Source: Lineus longissimus | Lineage: Eukaryota > Nemertea > Pilidiophora > Heteronemertea > Lineidae | Length of the DNA: 64,000 nucleotides | Direction of reading: 5' to 3' | Assembly: GCF_910592395.1 (NCBI RefSeq) | Contig: NC_088314.1 | Span: forward strand, 21,091,070-21,155,069 | Shown here: positions 1-12,707 of the stretch, piece after piece | Position numbering within the stretch: position 1 is the first letter of the stretch | How the letters are laid out: every line of letters starts with the position of its first letter | Program-made: the position numbers and the translations under genes | The notes under the pieces: generated by a model | The model's input: only the letters and a program-made list of their open reading frames with translations | Told to the model about the DNA's origin: nothing | The model's database searches: none

Positions 1-60
1 TGCTGGACTTTCGATCTGGTGGTCACACGTTCGACTCCCCGTGTATCCCGTGGGTCTCTG
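1..60 (+). repeat. Possible 3' half of a tRNA-derived SINE (window edge)
   Basis: A B-box-like arm, CACGTTCGACTCCCCGTG, lies near the window start. The A-box half would be outside the window. Identification is tentative. Confidence 0.25.
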
Positions 61-180
61 TGTCTGCAAATTGACATAGTTTTCGTCTGGTACTTCAAAG
101 GCTCTCAAATTTCTTACTGGTTTGAGCCGAAAATGTGAAAGAAATATTTGGACTTTAGGATGTTTTCATCTTTCAGAATA

Positions 181-245
181 TTTTCATAAGTTCAAAATTC
201 TGAAAAATTTTCAAAGACAAAAAACTTTTGGGACTGATGACGTTT
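181..245 (+). repeat. Dispersed repeat end adjoining the 20-bp array
   Basis: The sequence TTTTCAAAG...CTTTTGGGACTGATGA, ending at 240, is shared with 24590-24755 and 40528-40610 (inverse orientation) and with 56385-56420. In this copy the minisatellite starts within about 10 bp of the shared segment. Confidence 0.55.
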
Positions 246-249
246 CTCC

Positions 250-897
250 CAGACTGCCTGGTCTGCATCCAGACTGCCTGGTCTCCTCCCAGACTGCTTG
301 GTCTGCATCCAGACTGCCTGGTATCCTCCCAGACTGCCTGGTCTGCATCCAGACTGCCTGGTCTCCTCCCAGACTGCCTGGTCTGCATCCAGACTGCCTG
401 GTCTCCTCCCAAACTGCCTGGTCTGCATCCAGACTGCCTGGTCTCCTCCCAGACTGCCTGGTATCCTCCCAGACTGCCTGGTCTGCATCCAGACTGCCTG
501 GTCTCCTCCCAGACTGCCTGGTCTGCATCCAGACTGCCTGGTCTCCTCCCAGACTACCTGGTCTGCATCCAGACTGCCTGGTCTCCTCCCAGACTGCCTG
601 CTCTGCGTCCAGACTGCCTGCTCTGCATCCAGACTGCCTGGTCTGCATCCAGACTGCCTGGTCTCCTCCCAGACTGCCTGGTCTCCTCCCAGACTGCCTG
701 GTCTCCTCCCAGACTGCCTGCTCTGCATCCAGACTGCCTGCTCTGCATCCAGACTGCCTGGTCTGCATCCAGACTGCCTGGTCTCCTCCCAGACTGCCTG
801 GTCTCCTCCCAGACTGCCTGCTCTGCATCCAGACTGCCTGCTCTGCATCCAGACTGCCTGCTCTGCACCAGACTGCCTGGTCTGCGTCCAGACTGCC
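250..897. repeat. 20-bp minisatellite
   Basis: About 32 head-to-tail units of the form AGACTGCCTGGTCTGCATCC alternating irregularly with AGACTGCCTGGTCTCCTCCC. Alternation gives a loose 40-60 bp superstructure. All frames read open through it only because the unit lacks stop codons; it is not coding. Confidence 0.95.
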
Positions 898-925
898 TTG
901 CCTACCAATTGAACATCACCGAACG

Positions 926-1558
926 GTGAAACATGTCAGAGAGACATATATATCATTATAATATGCCTCTTCGCCTCGCCCCATGAATGTAAGGCAGTGA
1001 TTCTGTGAAACATGTCAGAGAGACATATATATCATTGTAATATGCCTCTTCGCCTCGCCCCATGAATGTAAGGCAGTGAGTCTGTGAAACACGTCAGAGA
1101 GACATATATATCATTATAATATGCCTCTTCGCCTCGCCCCATGAATGTAAGGCAGTGAGTCTGTGAAACATATCAGAGAGACATATATATCATTGTAATA
1201 TGCCTCTTAGCCCCGCCCCATGAATGTAAGGCAGTGAGTCTGTGAAACATGTCAGAGAGACATATATATCATTGTAATATGCCTCTTCGCCTCGCCCCAT
1301 GAATGTAAGGCAGTGAGTCTGTGAAACATGTCAGAGAGACATATATATCATTGTAATATGCCTCTCGGCCTCGCCCCGTGAATGTAAGGCAGTGAGTCTG
1401 TGAAACATGCCAGAGAGACATATATATCATTGTTATATATGCCTCTTCGCCTCGCCCCATGAATGTAAGGCAGTGAGTCTGTGAAACATGTCAGAGAGAC
1501 ATATATATCATTGTAATATGCCTCTCAGCCTCGCCCACTGAATGTAAGGCAGTGAGTC
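926..1558. repeat. 79-bp minisatellite
   Basis: Eight units start with GTGAAACATG (or variants) at 926, 1005, 1084, 1163, 1242, 1321, 1400 and 1481. The period is exactly 79 bp except the last step (81). The unit contains GAGACATATATATCATT and GCCTCTTCGCCTCGCCCC. Confidence 0.95.
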
Positions 1559-3700
1559 ATGCCAGGTCCTTCCTTTATACCTACCCACTGCTAACGTCGC
1601 GCCGATGTCACGGCGAACCTGCTTATATCTGAGAGTGTAAACAAGTATATCAAATTACCCTACCAAGGAAAATAATAATGGCCGAGCAGACAACCCATGA
1701 TTAATTACATTATACTCCTTCCCTCCAGGCTCGGAGTCGGCAACCTTCGCACATCAAGGTATCACTGATCGTGACTTGAGAATGAGATGGTTTCTCCAAA
1801 ATGTCTGAAACCTCATGAGGCGAGTGATCAGTTGGCCAACCTTGACAGGCTTGTGATAACGTGCCACCATGGCAACCAATCATTTTCAACTGTTGGCACT
1901 GTGTGTATGATCTTATACTCTTGTCATGCAGAATCATCTCGGTTATAGTGGTTGACATTCCCGATGCGCTTCAGCAACTAAGTCTTTATCATCATAAATA
2001 TAACGCAGACGGAAGTATTGCGATATATCAAACAACACTGGAATATAATTTGCCCCAATATATATATTTCTCGAATATTAACTGGAAATGCTGTTATTAC
2101 TCACTGTTTAGGCTATAGAAAAGTCATCATCATCTAAAGACGAAGGGGAGCGAGGTTTATAGCTGTCACATCACATAATCTTAGGTATGCGTCTTAATCG
2201 TCAATGGTAGGATAAGTAGCATTAATTAGATTGATGCTGGAAGGGAATTAACTCTTTTTCTACGACAAAACATCAAGTATCGTTTCCTTTGAGGCAACAA
2301 GTTGTGATTTTACGAAAATGCTTCAGTTCATATCATAAATCTCCGACATAATCGAATTTGAACGCGAGATTAATCCCATTTCCTCTGAAAGTGCCGTCTT
2401 TCGCATATAAAATTATCCCACCAAGACCATTAGAGCAGGATTAGAATTACGATTTCATCTCTTCCATTAAATCATTTATGAAAAAATCGAATTTACTTCC
2501 AAAATGTCAGAGTGAAATCTCAAAGCAATAATAACATTTCTAGTTTATCTCGTGATGACACTAAGATGGAGATGTTGATATTTGATATATCTTACGTTGA
2601 AGTTGTACGTAGACTAGATTGTTCTAGACGGTTTGAAGTTAAGGTTGCCGCCGTGAAATAGTTGACAGGTTGCGAGAATTGCGTGTATGAGAGATTCCTC
2701 AGCAGTAAGTAGCATGATTGTCTTCTTCTCTGGCGCGGCAACAACAGCTCCCTCCCGTCAGAGATCTCTTTTAACTGCGGCAGGGTAAGTGCAGGCTCAA
2801 GATCCCGGACTACTTTGAATGGCTCACATGACGTCAATTCCGAAAGGAAAAAGCTCTCAGTGCCGCCGAACGTAAACAACATTACACACACCGCGTTTTT
2901 GCTCTCATCCCGACGATCTAGGCGGCTTGGTTGGGTTGATTTCTGTCACTGGCGCGCACTGACGAATTTTATGAATAAAAGTGTCGTTTACAACCTGAAT
3001 GACACGTGCGGCGAGGATCCACGGGCGATACAGAAGCGCCTCTGAAGTTTGGGAAGAGTGATGATGAGGAAAACCCGCTGTAAAAGTTGAAGATGAGCAA
3101 AGCATAACTGAAACTACTCTTGTAACGAAACATCCCCCTCAGTCATGTCATTTTCGTCAGGAATAGAATTCAAGATATCTTTTGATGTCGCTACATCAGA
3201 CGACTTTTAGTATTCCTGATGAACCAATGTTACAAATACAAAATGGTAATAAGTTCGCCGAGTGTGAAATGGTGGCTAGAGCTACCTACCAGAGTTTGTT
3301 GACTCGATTCGCAACCAATAAAACCCAGACTTGGCCTCAATTTGGCCTCGAGCAACATGACGACAACATTTTAGATTTTATAAACCCTATGTTACCGGCA
3401 CAAGCTGTGTACTTCGTAGACCTTGCCACAGAGTTGGCAACCTTAGACATCACTGTAGTTGTGACATTCTGGAACAAGTTTGCAAGGCAGAACTTGAACC
3501 CTTGGTAGACACTGGCTTTGAGTCGTCGTCCTTAGCAATAGGCACGTTTCGCAAACCTAATGAAGAACTACATGAACGAACGACAAATAATAAAGTATGT
3601 AGATGTATTTTATCGTCCCGGGTATATGATTAGTTTCATGATTCCCGATTGCAGGCGTCGCATAATGAAGTCACATGACTTTATGACACCACACTTCGTC
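1559..3700. other. No convincing gene
   Basis: This stretch has no recognisable protein domain. An open frame from ATG 3185 to 3508 (107 codons, plus strand) has no family I recognise and ends about 190 nt before the 52-bp satellite; it may be chance or transposon debris. GC-richer sequence around 2740-3030 could be regulatory, but no motif supports that. Confidence 0.5.
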
Positions 3701-6558
3701 GTTCGTCCTGTCGGGCCCGTGTTATTCCGTCATGCAGATCCTCTAAATCATCGTTCGTCCTGTCGGGCCCGTGTTATTCCGACATGCAGATCCTCTAAAT
3801 CATTGTTCGTCCTGTCGGGCCCGTGTTATTCCGTCATGCAGATCCTCTAAATCATCGTTCGTCTTGTCGGGCCCGGGTTATTCCGTCATGTAGAGCCTCT
3901 AAATCATCGTTCGTCCTGTCGGGCCCGTGTTATTCCGTCATGCAGATCCTCTAAATCATCGTTCGTCCTGTCGGGCCCGTGTTATTCCGTCATGTAGAGC
4001 CTCTAAATCATCGTTCGTCCTGTCGGGCCCGTGTTATTCCGTCATGCAGATCCTCTAAATCATCGTTCGTCCTGTCGGACCCGTGTTATTCCGTCATGCA
4101 GATCCTCTAAATCATCGTTCGTCCTGTCGGGCCCGTGTTATTCCGTCATGCAGATCCTCTAAATCATCGTTCGTCCTGTCGGGCCCGTGTTATTCCGTCA
4201 TGCAGATCCTCTAAATCATTGTTCGTCCTGTCGGGCCCGTGTTATTCCGTCATGCAGATCCTCTAAATCATCGTTCGTCTTGTCGGGCCCGGGTTATTCC
4301 GTCATGTAGAGCCTCTAAATCATCGTTCGTCCTGTCGGGCCCGTGTTATTCCGTCATGCAGATCCTCTAAATCATCGTTCGTCCTGTCGGGCCCGTGTTA
4401 TTCCGTCATGTAGAGCCTCTAAATCATCGTTCGTCCTGTCGGGCCCGTGTTATTCCGTCATGCAGATCCTCTAAATCATCGTTCGTCCTGTCGGACCCGT
4501 CTTATTCCGTCATGCAGATCCTCTAAATCATCGTTCGTCCTGTCGGGCCCGTGTTATTCCGTCATGCAGATCCTCTAAATCATCGTTCGTCCTGTCGGGC
4601 CCGTGTTATTCCGTCATGTAGAGCCTCTAAATCATCGTTCGTCCTGTCGGGCCCGTGTTATTCCGTCATGTAGAGCCTCTAAATCATTGTTCGTCCTGTC
4701 GGGCCCGTGTTATTCCGTCATGCAGATCCTCTAAATCATCGTTCGTCCTATCGGGCCCGTGTTATTCCGTCATGTAGAGCCTCTAAATCATCGTTCGTCC
4801 TGTCGGGCCCGTGTTATTCCGTCATGCAGAGCCTCTAAATCATCGTTCGTCCTGTCGGGCCCGTGTTATTCCATCATGCAGATCCTCTAAATCATCGTTG
4901 GTTCTGTCGGGCCCGGGTTATTCCGTCATGTAGAGCCTCTAAATCATCGTTCGTCCTGTTGGGCCCGTGTTATTCCGTCATGTAGAGCCTCTAAATCATC
5001 GTTCGTCCTGTCGGGCCCGGGTTATTCCGCCATGCAGAGCCTCTAAATCATCGTTCGTCCTGTCGGGCCCGTGTTATTCCGTCATGCAGAGCCTCTAAAT
5101 CATCGTTCGTCCTGTTGGGCCCGGGTTATTCCGTCATGCAGATCCTCTAAATCATCGTTCGTCCTGTCGGGCCCGGGTTATTCCGTCATGCAGATCCTCT
5201 AAATCATCGTTCGTCCTGTCGGGCCCGGGTTATTCCGTCAAGCAGATCCTCTAAATCATCGTTCGTCCTGTCGGGCCCGGGTTATTCCGTCATGCAGATC
5301 GTCTAAATCATCGTTCGTCCTGTCGGGCCCGTGTTATTCCGTCATGTAGAGCCTCTAAATCATTGTTCGTCCTGTCGGGCCCGGGTTATTCTGTCATGCA
5401 GATCCTCTAAATCATCGTTCGTCCTGTCGGGCCCGGGTTATTCCGTCATGCAGATCCTCTAAATCATCGTTCGTCCTGTCGGGCCCGGGTTATTCGGTCA
5501 TGCAGATCCTCTAAATCATCGTTCGTCCTGTCGGGCCCGGGTTATTCCGTCATGCAGATCCTCTAAATCATCGTTCGTCCTGTCGGGCCCGGGTTATTCC
5601 GTCATGCAGATCCTCTAAATCATCGTTCGTCCTGTCGGGCCCGTGTTATTCCGTCATGCAGATCCTCTAAATCATCGTTGGTTCTGTCGGGCCCGGGTCA
5701 TTCCGTCATGCAGATCCTCTAAATCATCGTTCGTCCTGTCGGGTCCGGGTTATTCCGTCAAGCAGATCCTCTAAATCATCGTTCGTCCTGTCGGGCCCGG
5801 GTTATTCCGTCATGCAGATCGTCTAAATCATCGTTCGTCCTGTCGGGCCCGTGTTATTCCGTCATGTAGAGCCTCTAAATCATTGTTCGTCCTGTCGGGC
5901 CCGGGTTATTCTGTCATGCAGATCCTCTAAATCATCGTTCGTCCTGTCGGGCCCGGGTTATTCCGTCTTGCAGATCCTCTAAATCATCGTTCGTCCTGTC
6001 GGGCCCGGGTTATTCGGTCATGCAGATCCTCTAAATCATCGTTCGTCCTGTCGGGCCCGGGTTATTCCGTCGTGCAGATCCTCTAAATCATCGTTCGTCC
6101 TGTCGGGCCCGTGTTATTCCGTCATGCAGATCCTCTAAATCATCGTTCGTCCTGTCGGGCCCGGGTTATTCCGTCATGCAGATCCTCTAAATCATCGTTC
6201 GTCCTGTCGGGCCCGGGTTATTCTGTCATGCAGATCCTCTAAATCATCGTTCGTCCTGTCGGGCCCGTGTTATTCCGTCATGTAGAGCCTCTAAATCATC
6301 GTTCGTCCTGTCGGGCCTGGGTTATTCCGTCATGCAGATCCTCTAAATCATCGTTCGTCCTGTCGGGCCCGTGTTATTCCGTCATGCAGATCCTCTAAAT
6401 CATCGTTCGTCCTGTCGGGCCCGGGTTATTCCGTCATGCAGAGCCTCTAAATCATCGTTCGTCCTGTCGGGCCCTGGTTATTCCGTCATGCAGAGCCTCT
6501 AAATCATCGTTCGTCCTGTCGGGCCCGTGTTATTCCGTCATGCAGATCCTCTAAATCA
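3701..6558. repeat. 52-bp satellite, about 55 copies, with higher-order structure
   Basis: Units of exactly 52 bp begin GTTCGTCCTGTCGGGCCC and end CCTCTAAATCATC. Variant markers recur at multiples of the unit. GTTCGTCTTGTCGGG appears at 3857 and 4273 (416 bp, 8 units). Four markers recur at 520 bp (10 units): CAAGCAG at 5239/5759, GATCGTCTAAATC at 5298/5818, an altered TATTCTGTC at about 5388/5908, and TATTCGGTC at about 5493/6013. The array therefore grew partly by block duplication. Confidence 0.95.
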
Positions 6559-7599
6559 ACGCATCTATGATAGCATAAGAGACAAACTAGATAGATGCGG
6601 TGCTTGATAACTGCTTATAAACAAACCCCCAGTGTTTCTAATTAGGCATGCAATGATCTTCCTCATGGATCAGTGAGACTATGTCATGAATATATCATGC
6701 CTTATTACTCCAAGTTCATTAGTGAAATCTCCTGGGTGGATCAGAATACACTCGAGATCAGCTGCACTCGGCAAATGAGGGCTTGAACAGTATAACCGAC
6801 TCGTTTTATATTTATTTGCGGGGAGACTGAATCTAACTACTATGTAGGCCATATTTTCCCGGTCGACACAATACACGTACATTGTAGTGCACCTTTTACA
6901 ACAGAAGAAGAGGGCGATTCAGTTGCGTCATTTGGGATATTTTAATCTCTCCTCCAGGGCTGGCAATGCTGAGTACCTTGTTGACCTAGTGTGGCACTCA
7001 GTGCTTCAAAAGCCTGGGAGAGAAATAGATGAACACCTTCTTCTTCTTCTTCTCGTTCGCTCTAGACAGTCAAGTCCGATCTTCTGATGTATTCTATGGT
7101 GTTTCGCAGCTGTTGGAGGTCTCCATAGAGCTGGTCTTGTAGGCTGGTACCTTCTGGCCAGATGTCTTTTCTCAGAGCTGCCAATCTCGCACATCTGATT
7201 ACGCTTGTTTTGTTTAATAAACTGTTGATGAATGTTTGTAATTACACCACGTGTCATGCCAGCATACTAGACGTTGATCTAACGTTTATCACCTTTACTT
7301 TGGATGGTAGCAAATTAGTGATTTTGACTTAATGTTAAGCAGGGTAATTTAGGAGAGTTACTTATATCGATATCATAATAGTGGAATAAAACCAAAAGGT
7401 TACGGTTATGACATGAGTTCGACAAGGCTGAACAGAGCACACTAAAATGATTACATTACATACAATAAGATCTTGGGTCGTTTGGGAATGACCTAGGGCA
7501 ATGCTTTGAAGTAAAAGCTGACATGCATAAAACCCCTACGGCCAAGTTAGAAAACACAAACGCCCGACCACCAAACGACCAACTGCACTTGAAACATGA

Positions 7600-7770
7600 T
7601 AGACACCCAGTGACTGGTCTCACTTGACTGCACAAACAACAATGACGAGACAGGTCACAGAGACGCTCTCGTGAAATTAAAAAAAAGATAAATATTCGTC
7701 GATCGGGCTCGAACTCATCACCCTCGACACTTGAGCCTTGCCGTCTTACACACTAGGCCATGAAACCGTT
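7600..7770 (-). repeat. tRNA-derived SINE-like repeat
   Basis: On the minus strand TGGCCTAGTGTG resembles an A box, and GAGTTCGAGCCC a B box, with a long variable region between them (7766-7690). Following sequence is A-rich on the plus strand near 7679. The cloverleaf is imperfect, so a SINE head is more likely than a tRNA gene. Confidence 0.45.
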
Positions 7771-9706
7771 GTAGTGAATTAAGTTATTTTCCAGTTTTAC
7801 TTTTCACGTACAAGCAGAATAGCGTTTATTGTGCCATCTGTACCATTTTCGAATTCAAAGTTGCCTTTAGAAATTGCCCTTTTACAATATTGGCAAAGTG
7901 ATTTCATAAGATACATAATCAGGAGATGAATATGACACCCTCTGATGAATTAAGGAGCACGCAGCTATTTTCCGAGCTTTAAAGATGCAAAACAATTTCC
8001 CGCTTTGCTAGTATTAAAACCATGCGTGTATTGAGGAACTGTCGGATGAGGTGGCATTCGACAGTCCGGGTAACTTCGACCCTGTCTGCCGCGCAGCAGA
8101 GGGTCGAGGAGGCCTCTTTGGTTTTCCTGAGGCAAGCCATACAGCTTCAGTGCATACCGCAGTGGATGCACTGTCAATACTGAGCGCTCTGGTATTCCTA
8201 GTTTTTCACTTGGCTCGAGATTACCCATCTTTGTGAAAAACGTGTGACCGCACACCGGCAGCCGACGCCCTCAAATCTAGTTCATGACGGGTGAAATGCC
8301 GTCAAGTACCAGTCTCTGTAATTAGTAAATGGAGGAGACTGGTGAAAGGATCCACGATCGAGGTCGCAATGGCCACTTAAAGGAATAAAATGTACGCTGT
8401 TGGTGAATACGGTAGCGCCACTGTGGCCTGCTGGTAGTGTGTCATATCAGAGGGCGTTTGAAACATTGCTGACCGGCCGTTCAACATGGCGGACGGGCGT
8501 TAGTGTTATCCAACTTGGCCGCAAGGGTTTTTATGCATGTATGTCAGTTTTAAAGGTTTGAAATAAGTGCCTCGTGTCGTCAGGGCAGTATAATGACAAG
8601 TTCGTCTTCAAGGGAGCAAGGAAAATGATCATTAATTCATGCCACTAAAACAGCCAATGCCTTTGACAGTCAGCGTATTAAACACGCCTCACAGTTATGA
8701 TGTGTCCGCGGTTTCGTACTGGGGGCCTACCATTCTGATGTCATCTATAGCTGCCACCCTCTCCACTAATGTTATATTGCATCCTATATCGATGACCAAT
8801 GACTTCCAAGGAAACAACAATATTACTGCCATTGTCTGTCAATGCCCTATTTGACATGACCAGGTAAACAATGAGAGTAGTCGTTGATGTACGAGTTGCT
8901 ACGTAATCTCAGGCTACCCTGTCAACAAGAAACCGCACCTTGGCGATTTATGTGGAAAAAGGCAGAGTATAGTGAGACGCAAAGATGCTCTCGCCTTATA
9001 TTATCTTACCATACCGGATGGTTCATAATAGCCAGAGGCGTCCTGCATTAAGGCAAGTCCAGATACACGAGTCTAGATATTTGACAATACAACTAAGCCA
9101 ATTGGTCTAACTTCGACAAGACTAAAAGAGACCAACCATAAAGTGAATGAAGGGACGTATAGACCATCTTGTGTTCACCACACGTAGCCTAAAGGACGAC
9201 ACAACTGTCAGAGATGATATAGGTGATATGTTGAAGTTGTGCATGTGGGCTTGATTTTTTCAGTTATTGAACTAACTTGTATAATAATGGGCTTCAGATC
9301 CGACGATAGACTAGTCCTGTTTTCATCAGCTGGCTGCAAAGGTCACAGCGGTCCCATTATATCAGTGAGTCGGAAGGTGATGCATTAAGCCTGACATTGA
9401 CAGTGATAAGTCACCCAGACCGAATTCAACCGACCAATGCATATGCAACGTGTACACTCTACGGACATATGGTTACCATAGTAAGACCCCTAGAAAGTTA
9501 TATCTCCCAGAAGAGCTGAGCTGGAATTTAATCAAAAAATTTGCAAACCAGTGACCTATTAAACTTATTATCAGGAATAATAAATTATTTTTATTCCTCG
9601 CATATCAATCAGATTAATGAGGTGTATATTAATATGATAGTGTATACCGGTAACCTGCAAGGCACCCGGTCTTTTCTGCGTTATTCAAAAAAGAATAGGG
9701 AGTTTT

Positions 9707-9772
9707 CGTGAACGCCTATCTCATTGTATGACCTCCTGAAAACGAAGACGAACAATGGGATAGCCGTTCACG
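9707..9772. repeat. Imperfect inverted repeat (hairpin)
   Basis: Arms 9707-9727 and 9752-9772 are complementary over 21 bp with two mismatches, separated by a 24-nt loop. The preceding motif AATAGGGAGTTTTCG (9694-9708) recurs in direct orientation at 11789-11803. Confidence 0.6.
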
Positions 9773-10637
9773 TGGGCGTTTCGGCGGATTTCGAGAGGAC
9801 GTTTTACGGCATTTTATTTTTTGGTGGCACCTACTACGCATACGAAAGACGATTGGCCACATTCAAATAATCATGTGCAGGTTTAAACAATTGTTTTAAA
9901 TTGTTTGTAATTCTTGGTCCCACATGTGCGTAATGAGTAAAGCAAATTAGTGTACAGTTAAGCCCTTGATATGCTGGTTAATTGATAATATTGGTACACT
10001 TTGTAAATCGCTAGTTGAATTAGTTTTGAACTCTTTACATCCTATATCGGCTAAAACAGTCAGTTGTCGTCCTGGTCACCAAAAATCCCATTCACTGGGA
10101 AAAAAATCATTTGTCTTTTTAGCCCACATTTACCGAGTTCTAGTAATAAGATATTTCAATTTAAGTCTTTAAACGTGTTAAACGATAGCAATATCCCGAA
10201 ACAGTTTAAAAATCAAAATGTCAAAAGCTATGTCTGCACTAACAAAGCCCTGTCAATGTAAAGCTGGAATGACTTGAATACCAGAATGCCGGTGTCATTA
10301 TTGGGTTTTCGCTTTCTTTCAAATTCTTATATCTCAAACTAGGCAGAGATTCATATGAATCTTTCAAAAGTTTAATCTCCCAGGAACGGCTTGCAGGTCT
10401 CGTCACGCATCTCGAGTTGTTGGAAACCTTCTTCGGTCTATGCGCTCGAAAACATTAATCTGTATGATATCCCCTTTCTCCAGTTTTTTAAAAAATCCCT
10501 TGTTCCCTTTATCAGTGATAAACCACTGGCTCATATTATTGGCATTGTCCTCATCATACCCTTATTTCCTATTATTCTGCAGGTTTTTCATATCATTCAG
10601 CATTGTTTAAAGAGATGTAAGTGCAAGTGGTACTTAC

Positions 10638-10852
10638 AGTCTATTCGTTGTTGGTGGTAATTCATTCATTATTCGATGTATCCTGTCCGGCTCCATGTAG
10701 CTACAGTTGGTGTGATAACCCTCGTGGATGATAGTCCGACAGTTACATCCTTCAGGGCACTGCCCAGCGTGCCTGAGGGCCACGGCCAGGGCGAGGAGGG
10801 GCACAGGCCACACAAGCCTTAACAGCATCCGACCCATCTCCAGCACCATCAT
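10638..10852 (-). CDS. Leucine-rich-repeat protein, first coding exon (partial gene)
   Basis: ATG ATG at 10852-10847 starts a hydrophobic signal peptide (LLRLVWPVPLLALAVAL). It is followed by a cysteine-rich LRR N-terminal cap, CPEGCNCR, then TNCSYMEPDRIHRIMNELPP, typical of the LRRNT pattern that precedes leucine-rich repeats. The exon ends at a strong donor (GACT/GTAAGT at 10638/10637), so repeats must be encoded by exons at lower coordinates. I could not recognise those in 1-10600. The gene lies downstream of reelin, same strand. It is a secreted or membrane LRR protein of undetermined subfamily. Confidence 0.65.
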
Positions 10853-12040
10853 GAAATGTTAATGTCCCCTTTCCAATACAAACACCGTTATAACCAAACC
10901 GGCAGAAATGACTCCAACGTTATAACAATGTAAGACTCCTCAAAAGAGGACGGTTTTCACTTCACATTTCAGTCTTTAAGCCAATGCATTATCCCACGTG
11001 TTTGTAAATATGGAATGACACAGAATATGACATGAAAAGATTGCTCCAAGATTCCAGCGACTGATATGATCATCCATCTAAAGCAACATGTTGTTGCATG
11101 TGACGGGGACGACATGTGAATAACTAGCGGCCGATTTTAGAACTAGGTTCATATATGGTACTGGCACGCTGTCGTCCGCCGAGTGTTACCTCTCGTGACC
11201 CCCCCCCCCTCATTCACAGTAAAACAAAGTACTAAGCTGCGCGGCTACCGTCATCCAATCTGAGTGCTGAGTGGTGAAATATGGCTGAGCCATCACACAG
11301 TCTTGCCTGATTTCTCATGGCACTGCCGCTGATCGATATCAATGCCATTTTAGGCCCTAAGTGATATAAAATGCATTTGGAGTTCGAATCTCCTTCTTCG
11401 GGGAGTTTCCATGTTCACGAACATGCTTTTTCAGACGCCCTACCTGAGCAGGGACTTCCTGGGGCTCCAAACTGAGCATCGTCATCATATGCTGCGAGGT
11501 ACAATTCACCACCGTCCTTATTGCTCATTGTCGTTTCATCTCCCTCGACACCTCTGTGTTTCATCGTGGGGTATAGATACCAGTATTACGAGGGGCGGAA
11601 AAAAATCCGACTGAACACGTTGGTTCCTTGTAAATGTCTTCGTGGATTCATAACGTAGTCACAGAAAACGCCGTGTAATAGAAATAGATAATTCTTCACG
11701 GCACTGGCTGAAGGGATGAGTCGTAATTGACACAATACAGTTTCAAAGGCCTCAATTTCGAGACTTACGAGGACAATTTGTTGCAACGAATAGGGAGTTT
11801 TCGCACCATACGCTAATGGCTCTGTAGTGATTTATGTGCACCAGTGACTTGTACTTTCCCCAGCCTATAAAGACTAGAATCGTCCAGAGAAACATGACGT
11901 CTCTTATCTTCTTGAGAAACATATGGAACTCGATCATGTTACACTTGTATCAAAAAGCTAAACACGACTTGAGAATCTTCTTTATCAACCAACCAGCATT
12001 CAAGCCAACAACACTCTCTTCTGAATGACGAAATATACGT
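10853..12040. other. Intergenic stretch between LRR gene and reelin 3' end
   Basis: It should contain the promoter and 5' UTR of the LRR gene just above 10852, but I see no clear TATA or initiator. There is a C-run at 11202-11211. No other gene is evident. Confidence 0.4.
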
Positions 12041-12046
12041 TTTATT
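12041..12046 (-). terminator. Poly(A) signal for reelin
   Basis: The plus-strand TTTATT reads AATAAA on the minus strand, about 660 nt beyond the reelin stop codon. No other transcription unit is visible between the two, so the 3' UTR is inferred to run from 12707 to about 12020. Confidence 0.5.
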
Positions 12047-12707
12047 CAATAGTTACTTTGTCAATTTTAGAGTGCACTACATCAATTATAAGCTTACTGC
12101 ATCGCAAATTACTGTTAAATTCCCGTCGTTGAGTAACTTGGTTTCCACGAAAGCAAGAAATTCTTACGAACGCGAGAGAACAGGCATCCGGTTAACATTG
12201 ACGTATGTTATAGACTTGGCGAGTGTAACTAACCACAAAGCCTGCGGAACGCCGGACACCACCAGCTGTAATTGACTCAGACCCCTCGTAAAGCATCAGG
12301 AACTAACAGGGTCATATTATGCAAAATCTTAGCAAAACAAGTTATCCCGAAAGTTCTTATAAAGTGCATCCATATTTTATACCAACAAGACAGTGTGCTG
12401 CACATCTAAAGACCACATCATTGGCAAAAGGCATGCTGTCTTATGGCCTGAAGTATCATCTGTAGGGTAGAAAGGGGTTCATTGTGTCTTGCCGCCTCCT
12501 CGGGACACCCCTATGGTGAACCATCGCCGCTTGGTTCATCCTGTAGAAAAAAGAGAGTCGACATTACTGCATGTACTATCATTGTAGGTATAAAACATGC
12601 ACTGTTGAAGTGGGTCTTTTTCAGTGTTGTGTTCAGTGTAGGTCAACCAAGACAGAATGGATATATGTGAGCAAACAACACTTCCCTCTACGTGTATTGA
12701 GACATTA

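Larger units (their letters stand above)
6559..10637. other. Mostly featureless intergenic stretch
   Basis: I find no credible exon here. Apart from the tRNA-like repeat at 7680-7770 and the hairpin at 9707-9772, listed separately, only short unsupported open frames occur. The remaining exons of the LRR gene, if they lie here, are not recognisable by eye. Confidence 0.5.

Noticed and set aside
122-961. Open frames of 200-280 codons over the 20-bp minisatellite
   Set aside because: Several frames on both strands are open through the same array simply because the unit lacks stops; no signal of coding.
3701-6558. Regular array resembling a CRISPR
   Set aside because: Units are contiguous 52-bp repeats without variable spacers, in a eukaryotic genome.
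7965-8255. A 96-codon minus-strand frame as a possible gene
   Set aside because: No recognisable domain, an overlapping open frame on the other strand, and no splice or poly(A) support.
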